A stretch of DNA of 64,000 bases from the NCBI GenBank assembly GCA_020635395.1, contig JACJZV010000003.1, forward strand, positions 124,001 to 188,000, read 5' to 3'. A program made the position numbers and the translations under genes. Positions 1 through 8,613 of the stretch are shown here, piece after piece. The notes under the pieces are model-generated. The model was not told the DNA's origin. It worked only from the letters and a program-made list of their open reading frames with translations, and ran no database searches. Position 1 is the stretch's first letter, and every line of letters starts with the position of its first letter. The DNA comes from Flavobacteriales bacterium. GTDB lineage: Bacteria > Bacteroidota > Bacteroidia > NS11-12g > UBA9320.

Positions 1-1590
1 GAAAAATTTAACAGTCGAAAATTTTTCAGAGATGTTAAAATTGATGGTCTCCCGCTTTATTGGGTAACACCCTTGGGCGTTAAGTTTCCGTACAAATTTC
101 ATTTCAGAAATTTCTTTTTGTTGCTGAGCTATTTGAAAGTAGATAAACAGGACTACAGCGGGTACAACAAAATTGTAATTGCTCTGCCGGAAAATTGCCC
201 TGAGCTTCAGGACACCATAAAACAACACATTGGCAGCGAGGCTCACAAACTGGAGTTTATCGCCCCCAACCAATCACTTTTTGCTTTCCGAAAGTTTACA
301 TCGTTTATTAAGCTTTACACCAAAAACGTTATGGACGTTATGAAATTCCGTATTTCATCCATAAATACGGAGAACATTGAGAAAAGTGATGGAAATTTCT
401 TTTACTCCTTTCCTGTAATTGACAGCGACTCAAAATATGAAGTGGCAAGGGTGGATGACATTAACCATTTTGTAGAGAAAGAGCGTAACACAAGACTAAG
501 TATGCTTCCGCAACGAATTTGGGTTCAACAAGCACAAGTTCCCGATTTTAAAATCTCAGAGGAATATTTACAGTCAAAACCGGGTATATTTCAACTTATA
601 ACCATTGGTTTACAATGTATTACAACCTTTTTACAGGTGTTGCTAATAAAACCGGAAAACCGCACAGTTCATAATGTTTACCTCAACACCGGCATTATAA
701 AAAAACAAATGCTGCTTTCCATTCCAGGGTTGGTTTCAGATCTCATTCTGATGAAATGGATGGATAATTTTTTGAGGAAAAGAAACAAACCAACGGTCAT
801 CTTTTATGAAGATGAGTTTTACATAACCGGAAGATGTATTTCACACGTGATTGCTAAACACAAAGAAGTTAAAGGTATCGGCCACCAGCATGGTCAGTTT
901 ACCGATGTGCATACCGTTTACAACATTTCCACCAACGAAATGCAGCCGTTAAATTCGGCAACCGACGGTTTGCCAAAACCAACCTATTTTGTTGTTTGGG
1001 GTGATTACTTTAAAAACATTTACCTTAAAAACAATGCTGACGACGCAAGCTGTCTTACGTTGGGAAATCCGCAATTTATCCGAAAAAAGCAAAACCTGCC
1101 GGTGGTTTCCGCTTCACCCAAAAGGTTGTTGTGGTGCATTAGCAACAAAGAATTCTTTTTCCTTGAACTTCCTTACATAAAGTCGATCAACACAACACAT
1201 CCAGAGTATAAAATAGCCATACGAAATCACCCGATTCGCGGTGTTACCATGCAGGAACTTGAAGAAAATTTGGAAAACAACTCCTACACGGTGAGTGAAG
1301 AACTGAACATTTACGACGACATACTGGCATCCGAAGTAATTTTTGTGAGTGGAATATCGACGGTTTTCATGGAATCGGCGGTTGCTGAGCGGCCGGTTTT
1401 CCGCATGATTGGCTCCTATCAGGACTCATCCATGGAAAAAGATTATGAAGGCCTTTATCATGTACGATCGGTTAAAGAGCTTGAAGAAAAATTTTTGAAG
1501 TATAAAACCAATACAACCGGCAACCATGCCGACAACTTCTTTTTATACCTGAAGAATGATCGCTGGAGTGAGTTCGTCCGAAGTTTATGA
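1..1590 (+). CDS. Surface-polysaccharide biosynthesis protein, 5' end outside the window
   Basis: The reading frame is open from the first base, so the TTG at 73 is not a convincing start and the gene begins upstream. About 529 residues are visible. The C-terminal third resembles the second Rossmann lobe of GT-B enzymes of the capsule/CDP-glycerol transferase type: a G-x-G-H-Q-H-G segment near residues 292-299 and SGISTVFMESAVAERP near 451-466, the usual place for donor-phosphate binding. No signal peptide or clear membrane segment is seen. It lies 43 nt before a flippase and is the first visible gene of the polysaccharide locus. It is likely a glycosyltransferase or related surface-carbohydrate protein, but the family assignment is by general resemblance only. 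Confidence 0.6.
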   Translation, partial: EKFNSRKFFRDVKIDGLPLYWVTPLGVKFPYKFHFRNFFLLLSYLKVDKQDYSGYNKIVIALPENCPELQDTIKQHIGSEAHKLEFIAPNQSLFAFRKFTSFIKLYTKNVMDVMKFRISSINTENIEKSDGNFFYSFPVIDSDSKYEVARVDDINHFVEKERNTRLSMLPQRIWVQQAQVPDFKISEEYLQSKPGIFQLITIGLQCITTFLQVLLIKPENRTVHNVYLNTGIIKKQMLLSIPGLVSDLILMKWMDNFLRKRNKPTVIFYEDEFYITGRCISHVIAKHKEVKGIGHQHGQFTDVHTVYNISTNEMQPLNSATDGLPKPTYFVVWGDYFKNIYLKNNADDASCLTLGNPQFIRKKQNLPVVSASPKRLLWCISNKEFFFLELPYIKSINTTHPEYKIAIRNHPIRGVTMQELEENLENNSYTVSEELNIYDDILASEVIFVSGISTVFMESAVAERPVFRMIGSYQDSSMEKDYEGLYHVRSVKELEEKFLKYKTNTTGNHADNFFLYLKNDRWSEFVRSL

Positions 1591-1633
1591 AACCGGTTGG
1601 CAAACCTTTGAAACCTTGCACTAAAAAAGAAAT

Positions 1634-3064
1634 TTGTTAAAAAAAATCCTTTCACACTCGGTTCTTTACGCTATTGGACCACAAATTTCAAAAATTGCAA
1701 GCATTCTGGTTCTGCCGCTCATTACACCTTACCTAACCGCCACCGATTATGGAATTAGCGGCGTATTAACATCGTATAGCGGTTTGTTATCAGGCTTAAC
1801 CGAAATGGGATTATCCATCATTTTGATAAACACATTTTACAAGTACCAAACCGGTGATAAATGGAAGTTTCATTGGAATAAAATTTATGGGTTTCTAACG
1901 TTGTGGTCAGTACTGTTTGCCATCCTGTTGGCCGTACTCATATTTGCAGTAATGCCCAAGGAAGCAGCCGCACAGCGTAACACCATCATTACCATTCTCT
2001 TTTTGCAGTCATCGTTGTTTGCCGCAACTACCATTGTTGGAGCCAGGTTATTTCAGATGTTGCAAAAACCGGCTTACATAAGCACAACCACTATAACCGT
2101 GGGGTTGGTTACCATTGCGGCCAACCTGTACACCATAAAATACCTGAAAATGGGTTTTATGGGCTGGTACTATTCAGGCTTTATCGGGAGTTTTCTGACC
2201 TTTGTATTTTACCTGGTTCCCTTAGTGAGGCGGTATAAGGTCATCCCGTCGTTTCACTTTAACCTTAAATACCTGAAACGCCAATTAAAACCGGCCGTTC
2301 CTACCATACCGCACAATTATTCAACGTATATTTTGGATAGTTCTGACCGAATGGTAATGGACAGGCTTGATGTGCCTATACAATCATTGGGTAATTATCA
2401 GGTGGGTTATTCATTCGGATCATACTTCAGTTTTTTCGGAACTGCCATTGGAATGGCTCAAGGCCCTATCATGGCTAAGCTTTGGTTTCAAAATGAACAG
2501 GATTCCAAACTCAAAATACGAAGTCTTGTTTTTTTGTTTCAGATACTGTTTTTATCTGTCGGATTTTTACTTGCCATGTGGTCCCGGGAAATAATACCGG
2601 TTCTTTACCGCAACAGTGCTTTTAAAGATGCGTATGTGTTTTCTACCATCATTTTTATGAGCTATGTGTATTTCCCGTTGTACTGGGGAAGCATAAACAA
2701 GCTCTACTATTCGGGCCAAACAACGTCACTTTGGAAAATAGCCTTTGTCCCGGGTATAGCAAATGTGATTCTCAATATCATATTTATTCCGTTTTTCGGC
2801 CCGATAGCCGCTTGTGTCACCACATTTTGCTGCTTAATGTACGTGGGTGTTTCAGGATACTACGTAAAAGCCTACAAAAAGCTTAACGACGTAAACTATC
2901 ATCAAATCAAATGGTTGGCGGCCATTGTGCTGCTAACCATAACCGTTTTCCTTATTAAAGACATCGACGTTTCATATAAAATTGCAATAACACTGGGAAC
3001 ACTGGTTTTATTGGCATTGGGTTGGGGCAAGTACAAAAACAGGCTTGTCAACATCCTGGATTAA
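1634..3064 (+). CDS. Wzx-type polysaccharide flippase (first copy)
   Basis: A 476-residue, highly hydrophobic protein with about twelve to fourteen predicted membrane segments and short basic loops, the length and layout of the MATE/MVF-like Wzx family that flips undecaprenyl-linked oligosaccharide across the inner membrane. The N-terminal stretch IGPQISKIASILVLPLITPYL is typical of the family's first helix. The start is TTG, 43 nt after the preceding stop; no better start is seen. The 3' end overlaps any extended start of the next gene, which is also a flippase. Substrate specificity cannot be read from sequence. Confidence 0.85.
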   Translation: MLKKILSHSVLYAIGPQISKIASILVLPLITPYLTATDYGISGVLTSYSGLLSGLTEMGLSIILINTFYKYQTGDKWKFHWNKIYGFLTLWSVLFAILLAVLIFAVMPKEAAAQRNTIITILFLQSSLFAATTIVGARLFQMLQKPAYISTTTITVGLVTIAANLYTIKYLKMGFMGWYYSGFIGSFLTFVFYLVPLVRRYKVIPSFHFNLKYLKRQLKPAVPTIPHNYSTYILDSSDRMVMDRLDVPIQSLGNYQVGYSFGSYFSFFGTAIGMAQGPIMAKLWFQNEQDSKLKIRSLVFLFQILFLSVGFLLAMWSREIIPVLYRNSAFKDAYVFSTIIFMSYVYFPLYWGSINKLYYSGQTTSLWKIAFVPGIANVILNIIFIPFFGPIAACVTTFCCLMYVGVSGYYVKAYKKLNDVNYHQIKWLAAIVLLTITVFLIKDIDVSYKIAITLGTLVLLALGWGKYKNRLVNILD

Positions 3065-3090
3065 CACGTTCTCCCTTAAAAACCAATTCG

Positions 3091-4368
3091 GTGCAGCTAA
3101 AATCCATTATACGAAATGATTACTTCAAGAATGTCTTTAAACTGGCAACAGGAAGCACTATCGCACAGGTAATGGCCATTGTAAGTGCACCTATTACCTA
3201 CCGCATTTACAGCAAAGAGCACTATGGCACTTTGGGATTGTATATGGCTATTGTTGGCACCATTGGTGTTTTCAGCACACTGCAGTACAACCAAACCATT
3301 TTACTCGAAAAAAATGATACCGATTCCCATGTGGCACTGTGGCTTAACAGATTGTTGAACATTGGTATTAGCTTATTCTCACTTTTGTTGGTGCTTTTGC
3401 TGGGTGATTTTATTTGCTCCTTGCTGAACAACGAATCCTTAAAACCCTGGCTTTTGCTGGTTCCCATTTCCGTTTTTTTTAACGGCCAAAACGAGATAAT
3501 GAGGGTGTATGCAAATCGAAAAAAAGAGTACAACCTGTTAACCACAAACACCGTTTTAATATCGCTTTTAGTTCCTTTTTTATCCATTAGCATCGGGTTA
3601 GTTCGCAATGATATTTTAGGGCTTTTTATTGCCTTGTTGGCCAGTCAGGTTTTGCCTTCAGTTATTTTATTATTTGTGTTGGGTAAACGTTATGGCATTA
3701 ACAGCAGGCATTTTGATTTTTCGATAATTAAAAAGCTTGCCAAAAAAAACTGGAGATATCCTGCCTTTGTGCTTCCGTCGGAATTTATCAATAACTTTAC
3801 CAACCAGCTTCCGGTTTTTATGATTAGTCGGTATCTGAATCCAGGAATGGTTGGGGTTTACAACTTATGCACCCGAATGTTAGCCATGCCCATAAATTTA
3901 ATTACCGGAGCAATTACAGAAGTGTTTAAACAAAACGCCAGCGAAGAATACCATGCAACCGGTAGCTGCCGGCCTGTTTTTATCAAAACCTTGAAACTAT
4001 TGAGCGTGATTGCCATTATTCCAACATTGGTAATATTGTTTACAGGGCCTGATTTGTTCGCCTTTGTTTTTGGCAACGAATGGCGTATGGCCGGGGAATT
4101 TGCCCGAATCCTTATCATAATGTTTGCCGGCAAACTCATTGTTAGCCCATTGTCTTATACTTTCTTCATTGCTCACAAAATGATGGAAGACTTTATATGG
4201 CATGTTTGGATGCTGGTTTCCAACCTGTTCATTTTTTGGTTTATGTTTAGTCTTGAGTACCCGATAAACAGTGTGCTTTTGGCATTCGCTCTCAACTACG
4301 CTTCCATTTATTTGATCTATATTTTCAGGAGCTACAATTTTTCGGTACAGGATAAATCACATTTATGA
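3091..4368 (+). CDS. Wzx-type polysaccharide flippase (second copy)
   Basis: Another polytopic membrane protein of the oligosaccharide flippase family, about 425 residues from the GTG at 3091. A TTG at 3022 would add 23 non-hydrophobic residues overlapping the previous gene, so 3091 is preferred. The start reads VQLKSIIRNDYFKNVFKLATGS followed by helix 1, as in many Bacteroidota Wzx proteins. It is only loosely similar to the first flippase, so it is not a recent duplication. Its stop overlaps the next ATG in an ATGA junction, indicating translational coupling. Two flippases in tandem suggest either two exported repeat units or one acting as an exporter or chain-modification translocase. Confidence 0.85.
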   Translation: MQLKSIIRNDYFKNVFKLATGSTIAQVMAIVSAPITYRIYSKEHYGTLGLYMAIVGTIGVFSTLQYNQTILLEKNDTDSHVALWLNRLLNIGISLFSLLLVLLLGDFICSLLNNESLKPWLLLVPISVFFNGQNEIMRVYANRKKEYNLLTTNTVLISLLVPFLSISIGLVRNDILGLFIALLASQVLPSVILLFVLGKRYGINSRHFDFSIIKKLAKKNWRYPAFVLPSEFINNFTNQLPVFMISRYLNPGMVGVYNLCTRMLAMPINLITGAITEVFKQNASEEYHATGSCRPVFIKTLKLLSVIAIIPTLVILFTGPDLFAFVFGNEWRMAGEFARILIIMFAGKLIVSPLSYTFFIAHKMMEDFIWHVWMLVSNLFIFWFMFSLEYPINSVLLAFALNYASIYLIYIFRSYNFSVQDKSHL

Positions 4369-5015
4369 GACTCAGCAGGGCAGAAAGATTGGTATTTCGG
4401 ATAATTCCCAATTGGATTTTAATACGAGTGCTTCCCCGAATGAGGCGTTTTCGGTTTTTGAAAGAAACGGCCTCCACGCAGGTTCCCATAACGTTTACCA
4501 TGTGGTATAACCAAAAAGTTCTTGGACATTCCGGCAATTGTTACTGGCCTGTACACACAAGCAGCACCGTAATAAATTTTGAAAATGTTTACTGCGGCAT
4601 TGAAACCTCGCCAGGTTACAGTCCAGGGAATTACATTCAGGCTTTTGGAAAAATTTACATCGGCGATTACACACAAATAGCGTCAAATGTTGGAATAATC
4701 ACAGGCAATCACGATTTATACGATAACCGAAAGCATGTAGTTAAGGACGTGTGCATTGGAAAATACTGTTGGATTGGTATGAATTCGATTATTCTTCCGG
4801 GAACTTCCCTTGGCGATTATACCATTGTTGCCGCCGGGTCAGTAGTTACCAAATCGTTTACCTCAGGCTATTGTGTCATTGGCGGCAACCCGGCCAAAGT
4901 ATTAAAGGAGTTGGATAAAGAACAAGTTGTTTTCCATACCAGCCCCTATGAGTACAACGGCTACATTCAATCCTCACAGTTTGAAAACTACCGAAAAACC
5001 TACCTGAATGTCTAA
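4365..5015 (+). CDS. Left-handed beta-helix (hexapeptide) acyltransferase
   Basis: 216 residues with the imperfect [LIV]-G-x4 hexapeptide pattern from about residue 85 to 185 (for example VCIGKYCWIGMNSIILPGTSLGD) and the closing GGNPAKVLKEL signature. These are hallmarks of serine/sugar O- or N-acetyltransferases of the WbbJ/NeuD type using acetyl-CoA. The loop TGNHDLYDNR holds the likely catalytic histidine. Start ATG 4365 overlaps the flippase stop. Expected role: acetylation of a sugar in the repeat unit, or N-acetylation of an amino-sugar nucleotide. The exact acceptor is unknown. Confidence 0.85.
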   Translation: MRLSRAERLVFRIIPNWILIRVLPRMRRFRFLKETASTQVPITFTMWYNQKVLGHSGNCYWPVHTSSTVINFENVYCGIETSPGYSPGNYIQAFGKIYIGDYTQIASNVGIITGNHDLYDNRKHVVKDVCIGKYCWIGMNSIILPGTSLGDYTIVAAGSVVTKSFTSGYCVIGGNPAKVLKELDKEQVVFHTSPYEYNGYIQSSQFENYRKTYLNV

Positions 5016-5631
5016 AATAGTAATAATAGACTACCACATTGGTAACGTAACCTCCGTTAAAAACATGCTTAAAAAAGCAGGTGAAACGGACGTTATAATC
5101 TCTGGTGACCCGACGGAAATTGCACTGGCCGATAAGCTTATTCTTCCCGGTGTAGGACACTTTGATTACGGCATGAGCAAGCTTAAAGAAAGTGGTTTGA
5201 TAACCGCCATTGAAAAACATGCTCTCACCGACAAAAAGCCCATTTTGGGTATTTGCCTTGGGGCTCAGCTTATGACGCAACGCAGCGATGAAGGCACTGA
5301 AAAAGGCCTTGGCTGGATTGATGGTGAAACCGTTTTCTTTGATAATGCAGCGTTACCGGCTGGTTACAAAATACCACACATGGGGTGGAACTATGTTACC
5401 GTTAAAAAAGATTGCCCGCTTATGGCCGATATGCCCGAGCAACCCCGGTTTTACTTTGTGCATTCCTTCCATTTAAAAATGCACAACCCTGCCCATGTGT
5501 GGCTTACCACCAACTACGGATACGAGTTTTGTGTGGCGTATCAAAAAGACAATTTATATGCTTGCCAGTTTCACCCCGAAAAAAGTCACAAATTCGGTAT
5601 GAAACTCATGGAAAATTTTGTTCGTTTATGA
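5008..5631 (+). CDS. HisH-type glutamine amidotransferase subunit of a sugar amidotransferase
   Basis: A 207-residue class-I glutaminase. The nucleophile is Cys83 in GICLGAQ, and the His/Glu of the triad are His189 and Glu191 in QFHPEKS. The protein is HisH-like over its full length, but its genes lie in a polysaccharide locus and are followed directly by a HisF-like and a PP-loop sugar amidotransferase gene. This is the arrangement of HisH2-HisF2-WbpG in Pseudomonas B-band O-antigen clusters. It most likely hydrolyses glutamine and feeds ammonia through the HisF barrel to the amidotransferase, forming an acetamidino sugar. It overlaps its neighbours by 8 and 4 nt. A role in histidine synthesis is unlikely in this setting. 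Confidence 0.88.
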   Translation: MSKIVIIDYHIGNVTSVKNMLKKAGETDVIISGDPTEIALADKLILPGVGHFDYGMSKLKESGLITAIEKHALTDKKPILGICLGAQLMTQRSDEGTEKGLGWIDGETVFFDNAALPAGYKIPHMGWNYVTVKKDCPLMADMPEQPRFYFVHSFHLKMHNPAHVWLTTNYGYEFCVAYQKDNLYACQFHPEKSHKFGMKLMENFVRL

Positions 5632-6365
5632 TCAGTTTCCGAAAAAGAATAATACCTGTTCTGCTACTCCACAAAGGTCAATTGTACAAAACCGTGCGAT
5701 TTCAAAAACCTGTTTATGTGGGTGACCCGATAAATGCCGTAAAAATTTTCAACGATAAAGAGGTTGATGAATTGATTCTGCTGGATATCGATGCATCGAA
5801 AAAAAATCAGGAACCCGATTTTGGGTTAATCACCGACATTGTAAGCGAAGCCTTTATGCCCATTGCTTACGGCGGTGGCGTAACCCAACTGCGGCACGCC
5901 GAAAAGCTGTTTTACAACGGCGTTGAAAAAGTAGTACTTAACACCGTTTTACTCAAAGGTTTTGGGTTGGTTGAAGAAATATCTGCCAAGTACGGGGCTC
6001 AAAGTGTGGTGGCATCCATTGATGTAAAAAAATCGCTGCTTGGAAAGAAAAAAGTGTTTTCGCATGCTTCCGTTTCACACAAAATGGAAAGCATAACCGA
6101 GTTTGCCAGGCTGTGTGAGAGCAAAGGTGCCGGCGAAATAATGTTGAATTCCGTTGATCGCGACGGAACTTACTCGGGTTATGATCTGGAACTGATCCAG
6201 GCCGTTTCGGCTGCCGTTTCCGTTCCTCTTATTGCCTGTGGTGGAGCTTCCTCCAAAGCTGATTTTTCAAGTGCCGAAAAAAGCGGTTCTTCAGCCATGG
6301 CCGCCGGAAGTATGTTTGTTTTTCAACGACCTCACAACGCTGTTTTGATTAGTTATGATGTATAA
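5628..6365 (+). CDS. HisF-type ammonia-channel subunit (sugar amidotransferase partner)
   Basis: A TIM barrel of 245 residues from the ATG at 5628, which overlaps the HisH stop (ATGA). An upstream in-frame extension from 5412 lies inside HisH and is rejected. The start MISFRKRIIPVLLLHKG corresponds to the first strand of HisF, but the cyclase catalytic aspartate (Asp11 in the Thermotoga enzyme) is Leu13 here. The second catalytic aspartate is kept (Asp132 in VVASIDVKK). The phosphate-binding GG pairs (YGGGV, CGGAS) are present. Loss of the first Asp fits a barrel that only conducts ammonia to the downstream PP-loop enzyme, as inferred for O-antigen-associated HisF2 proteins. Confidence 0.88.
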   Translation: MISFRKRIIPVLLLHKGQLYKTVRFQKPVYVGDPINAVKIFNDKEVDELILLDIDASKKNQEPDFGLITDIVSEAFMPIAYGGGVTQLRHAEKLFYNGVEKVVLNTVLLKGFGLVEEISAKYGAQSVVASIDVKKSLLGKKKVFSHASVSHKMESITEFARLCESKGAGEIMLNSVDRDGTYSGYDLELIQAVSAAVSVPLIACGGASSKADFSSAEKSGSSAMAAGSMFVFQRPHNAVLISYDV

Positions 6366-7554
6366 AAAATATAATCCTGCTGCACTAATGTCTAACCCGG
6401 AGGCCAACCTTAACCGGCCTTACCAACAATGTGGCGTTAGTATAATGGATACCATTGCCGACCCCGACATTACGTTCGATGAAAAAGGCATTTCCAACTA
6501 TTACTATGAATACCTGGAAGCCGAAAAATCGGATACCAAAAGAGGGGAAGAAGGAGAAAATCTTCAACGCTTTTGGGCAGAACGCATAAAGTCAAGACCC
6601 GGTAAAAACGGATACAACTGCATTTTGGGATTAAGTGGCGGAGCAGATAGCACGTACCTCGCCTTTCTTGCAAAAAAACTCGGACTTAACCCGTTGTTGG
6701 TGCATTTCGACTACGGATGGAATTCGGAAATTGCCACTAAAAATGTAGAGAATGCGGTAAAAGCAACCGGTTTTGATTTGTACACCGTGGTGATGGACTG
6801 GACCGAGTTTAAAAACCTGCAACGCTCCTATTTCAAAGCTTCGGTGCTTGACCTTGACGTACCTGCCGATCACATGATTTTCGGAGCTCTGTATAAAACG
6901 GCCCTAAAGTTCAACCTTAAATTTGTGTTGAGCGGTAACAACGTGTGGACTGAGCATACACTTCCCAAATCATGGAACTACAACAAGTTTGATTTGGTGA
7001 ACCTTAAAAACATTCACCGAAAATTTGAAAATACACCGCTCAAGCATCTTCCTGCATTAGGTCTTTGGCAACATGCCTATTACCAGTTGGTGCGAAACAT
7101 CGAAAAAGTTCCGTTGCTCAACTGGCAGGAATACAACCGCGATGAGGTAATCGAAATTATTACCCGCGAACTTGGCTGGAAAGATTACGGTGGCAAACAT
7201 CAGGAGTCGGTTTTTACCCGGTTTTATCAAGGTTACATTCTTCCCGAAAAATTTTTAATCGACAAGCGAAAAGCACATCTTTCAACGCTGGTTTTTGGTG
7301 GACAAATGACCAAGGAAAAAGCGACTGAAATAATGAAAGAGCCTCCATACGATCCAAAAATGATTCAGCAGGATTTTGAGTTTGTTGCCAAAAAACTTGG
7401 CTTCAGCGTTGAGGAGTTCCACAAGGTGCTGAATCTTCCCAATGTAAAACATGAATTTTACGGAACCGACGAACGCCAGCGTGAAACCTATTACAACATT
7501 ATGCGTAGCATAAAACCGTTAACCAAAGCATATAAAAAACTATTTCGTAAATAA
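6355..7554 (+). CDS. N-acetyl sugar amidotransferase (WbpG/PseA type, PP-loop)
   Basis: 399 residues. The ATP pyrophosphatase PP-loop is SGGADS at residues 94-99, and the N-terminal signature DPDITFDEKGISNYYYEY is the family's conserved segment. The family uses ATP and ammonia to turn an N-acetyl group into an acetamidino group. Most relatives carry CxxC pairs around the N-terminal signature (probable metal site). Here only Cys26 remains and the second pair is Asn-Tyr-Tyr, so that site looks lost. Start ATG 6355 (or 6358) overlaps the HisF end, and the next gene starts immediately after the stop. The HisH-HisF-amidotransferase trio is one functional unit. Confidence 0.88.
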   Translation: MMYKKYNPAALMSNPEANLNRPYQQCGVSIMDTIADPDITFDEKGISNYYYEYLEAEKSDTKRGEEGENLQRFWAERIKSRPGKNGYNCILGLSGGADSTYLAFLAKKLGLNPLLVHFDYGWNSEIATKNVENAVKATGFDLYTVVMDWTEFKNLQRSYFKASVLDLDVPADHMIFGALYKTALKFNLKFVLSGNNVWTEHTLPKSWNYNKFDLVNLKNIHRKFENTPLKHLPALGLWQHAYYQLVRNIEKVPLLNWQEYNRDEVIEIITRELGWKDYGGKHQESVFTRFYQGYILPEKFLIDKRKAHLSTLVFGGQMTKEKATEIMKEPPYDPKMIQQDFEFVAKKLGFSVEEFHKVLNLPNVKHEFYGTDERQRETYYNIMRSIKPLTKAYKKLFRK

Positions 7555-8613
7555 ATGATCGTTTCCGTTTTTGGTGCCCGACCTCAATTTGTTAAAGCAG
7601 CCGTTTTGTCAAGAGCTCTTTCACAATTGGGTATAAAAGAAAAAATCATCCACACCGGTCAGCACTATGATGATAAAATGAGCTCCGTGTTTTTTACGGA
7701 ACTCGGCCTTCCGGGAGTTGAAAAAAACCTCCACGTTGGCTCCGGCAATCATGGTGAACAAACCGGCAGAATGATGATGGCCATTGAGCAATTTTTGCTG
7801 GAACAGTATGAGCAGGTAAAAGCGGTATTGGTTTATGGCGACACCAACAGCACCATTGCGGGAGCATTAGTCGCGGCCAAATTGCACATACCCGTAATTC
7901 ATGTGGAAGCCGGCCTGAGAAGTTACAATCGGCTGATGCCCGAGGAAGTGAACCGGGTTTTAACCGACCATCTCTCTGCCGCACTGTTTTGCAGTAGCGA
8001 AACCGGTGTTGAAAATCTTGCCAGGGAAGGTTTGACCAATCATGTTTACGACGTTGGCGACATAATGCAGGATGCGGTAAACACCTTTTTACCCATTGCC
8101 TTATCAAAAAATTACGATACTAAAAGCTTAACCGGTTTGAGCAAGTATAACCTTATTACGGTTCACCGACCTGAAAATACAGACCACCCGGAAAAAATGA
8201 ATTTGTTTTTGGAGATGATATCTCAACTAGATGGGTCATTCATTTGGCCTGTTCATCCACGAAACAATAAAAGTATTCGGGATTATAACATCCCGCCGAA
8301 TCTCACGCTTTGTGAGCCTTTTTCGTACCTGGAAATGCTTACAGTGCTGAATGCGTGTGAAAGTGTAATAACCGATTCCGGTGGAATGCAAAAAGAAGCC
8401 TATTGGCTTAAAAAACCGTGCATTACCATTCGTGAACAAACCGAATGGGTTGAAACCCTGCACAACAACTGGAACAAACTCTCCCCCATTTTAGACAACA
8501 AACTGGTTGAGGATTTTGCAGCAAAACCAACGTTAAACACGTGGAAGCCTTTGTATGGCGATGGAAAATCAGGAATTACAATGGCCGAAACAATTAAAAA
8601 GCTTTACTACTAA
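7555..8613 (+). CDS. Non-hydrolysing UDP-GlcNAc-type 2-epimerase (WecB/WbpI family)
   Basis: 352 residues, the usual length for the family. The N-terminal signature is GARPQFVKAA (residues 7-16); the GARPQF form is typical of WbpI-like enzymes that act on 2,3-diacetamido-glucuronate nucleotides, while WecB usually has GTRPE. Further family motifs are VYGDTNST, HVEAGLRSYN (followed by EEVNR) and ITDSGGMQKEAYWLKKPC. The gene begins at the base after the amidotransferase stop. Together with the amidotransferase trio and the WbpB-like dehydrogenase at 29,995 it points to a mannosaminuronic-type sugar, but plain UDP-ManNAc formation remains possible. Confidence 0.88.
   Translation: MIVSVFGARPQFVKAAVLSRALSQLGIKEKIIHTGQHYDDKMSSVFFTELGLPGVEKNLHVGSGNHGEQTGRMMMAIEQFLLEQYEQVKAVLVYGDTNSTIAGALVAAKLHIPVIHVEAGLRSYNRLMPEEVNRVLTDHLSAALFCSSETGVENLAREGLTNHVYDVGDIMQDAVNTFLPIALSKNYDTKSLTGLSKYNLITVHRPENTDHPEKMNLFLEMISQLDGSFIWPVHPRNNKSIRDYNIPPNLTLCEPFSYLEMLTVLNACESVITDSGGMQKEAYWLKKPCITIREQTEWVETLHNNWNKLSPILDNKLVEDFAAKPTLNTWKPLYGDGKSGITMAETIKKLYY

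Noticed and set aside
73..1590. TTG at 73 as the start of the first gene
   Set aside because: The frame is open to base 1 and coding character continues upstream, so the gene is cut by the window edge.
4876..5280. 134-codon open frame on the minus strand across the acyltransferase/HisH junction
   Set aside because: Overlaps two well-supported genes and has no recognisable domain.
5412..5627. N-terminal extension of the HisF-like gene
   Set aside because: It lies entirely inside hisH in another frame and has no HisF-like sequence; the ATG at 5628 fits the family start.
5008..6365. Histidine-biosynthesis genes hisH and hisF
   Set aside because: No other his genes nearby, the first HisF catalytic Asp is missing and a PP-loop sugar amidotransferase follows.
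7694..8107. 137-codon open frame opposite the WecB/WbpI-like gene
   Set aside because: Antisense to a conserved enzyme, Cys/Arg/Pro-rich nonsense composition.
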